From Scalesia atractyloides (Eukaryota > Streptophyta > Magnoliopsida > Asterales > Asteraceae), in NCBI GenBank assembly GCA_947069175.1, contig CAMTDV010000018.1, positions 40,808,869 through 40,872,868 of the forward strand: a stretch of DNA of 64,000 nucleotides. Reading direction: 5' to 3'. This document shows positions 63,417 through 64,000 of this stretch, piece after piece. Under the pieces are notes generated by a model, which saw nothing but the letters and a program-made list of their open reading frames with translations, was not told where the DNA came from and ran no database searches. How positions within the stretch are numbered: the first letter of the stretch is position 1; every line of letters starts with the position of its first letter. Both the position numbers and the translations under genes were made by a program.

Positions 63417-64000
63417 AATGAATCAAATTTTCTCTTCATATAAGTTGTCTTTTCAAAAAAAATAATAATAATAAATTAATGATAACAACAAAAATCGATT
63501 AAATGAACCTGCCACCATTTCTTCTTCTTTTACGGCTCACACCCACATTTTCCTTTTATTCCTTGCCTTGCAAGCCAGCCCAATAATTCCCACCGTTTAC
63601 TTTGTACCCGGCCCAATCCCATAAAACTTCTTAAACCGCCCCCAACTAAAATCCTAGATATAATCTACGTGATTTGCATGTTATATGATAGCAATTCTAA
63701 CTCCACACAAACCCTACCTCATGCACGCACACCTCTGACCTATCTCCCTCTCGCTATCGTTTCTCTCTCTCTCCTCTCGTTTTGTTCGACCGGTGACACC
63801 CACAACACGCGAGGTAACATCTCGGTTCCCGTATGGTTGTGTATTTGTATCGTATGTGTTTCTTTTAGGGTTGCATGATTTCGGTTTGATGACGTTGGGG
63901 TATGCGAATCTGTGAATATTGTGATATGTGAATCATTGTTATGAATATGCTTATGATAAGTGTTTTGATCACGTGTATGAAGCGTTGGTACGCGACTAGG
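63199..64000. mobile_element. LTR-like segment G, runs off the window
   Basis: It begins tgtaacaacccgtacttc at 63199, a common LTR start in plants. It holds an AT microsatellite, a pyrimidine-rich ctctctctctcctctcg stretch near 63760 and no clear coding frame. It could also be the upstream region of something beyond the window. Confidence 0.35.
63376..63412. repeat. AT microsatellite
   Basis: About 18 uninterrupted AT units. Confidence 0.95.

Noticed and set aside
63669..63878. First exon of a host gene at the window end
   Set aside because: A pyrimidine-rich leader-like stretch is present, but the short frame has no recognisable domain and the segment begins with an LTR-like tgtaacaacccg; the evidence is too thin.

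Overview
The window is a transposable-element graveyard from a flowering plant nuclear genome. Nothing in it looks like a host gene. Long-LTR Ty3/gypsy elements with initiator-Met primer sites, a Ty1/copia element, an L1-type LINE and an intron-bearing Helitron gene make a eudicot certain. A daisy-family (Asteraceae) source is likely, but that rests on remembered resemblance of the LTRs and not on a search.

Layout. Positions 1-44135 are one minus-strand LINE cut into four pieces by later insertions. (1) Gypsy element A (507-21659, minus strand, target duplication gctga) sits in the LINE 3' end. A is itself split inside its protease by the younger gypsy element B (6163-16893, duplication tcaac). 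(2) Copia-like element C (22337-40296, plus strand) sits in the LINE between the RT and the zinc-binding C-terminus. C is split inside gag by gypsy element D (23980-34544, minus strand, duplication atatg). (3) A solo LTR, S (40601-43035), lies just downstream of the LINE RT domain. The order of events is therefore LINE, then A, C and S, then B in A and D in C.

From about 44470 to 52360 lies a decayed Helitron Rep-helicase gene that still shows an in-frame GT-AG intron. It is interrupted in the helicase by another solo LTR, H (49723-51425, duplication gcttc). From 52471 to 62014 lies element E, a gypsy element in plus orientation with a 4.5 kb 5' LTR. E has a gag but no pol; in place of pol it carries 2.4 kb of structured tandem repeats and foldbacks. 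Two LTR-like segments (F at 62015, G at 63199) run to the window end.

How the parts relate. A, B, D and E share cis signals: the primer site, two leader motifs between primer site and gag, and a short palindrome just before the polypurine tract. The gag-only element E could therefore have been moved by proteins of A/B/D-type relatives. Element B is the best preserved: paired 2.6 kb LTRs and one frameshift in pol. A and D are full of stops.

Most notable signals: (a) four tRNA-like Pol III promoter modules inside each LTR of B; (b) arrays of palindromes with two alternative pairing registers, next to TATA boxes, with the same CAAGTTCG/CGAACTTG palindrome in copia C and gypsy D; (c) a 500 bp, 20 x 25 bp satellite in E whose hairpin arms co-vary between monomer types; (d) two foldbacks in E with a conserved loop and compensated stems.
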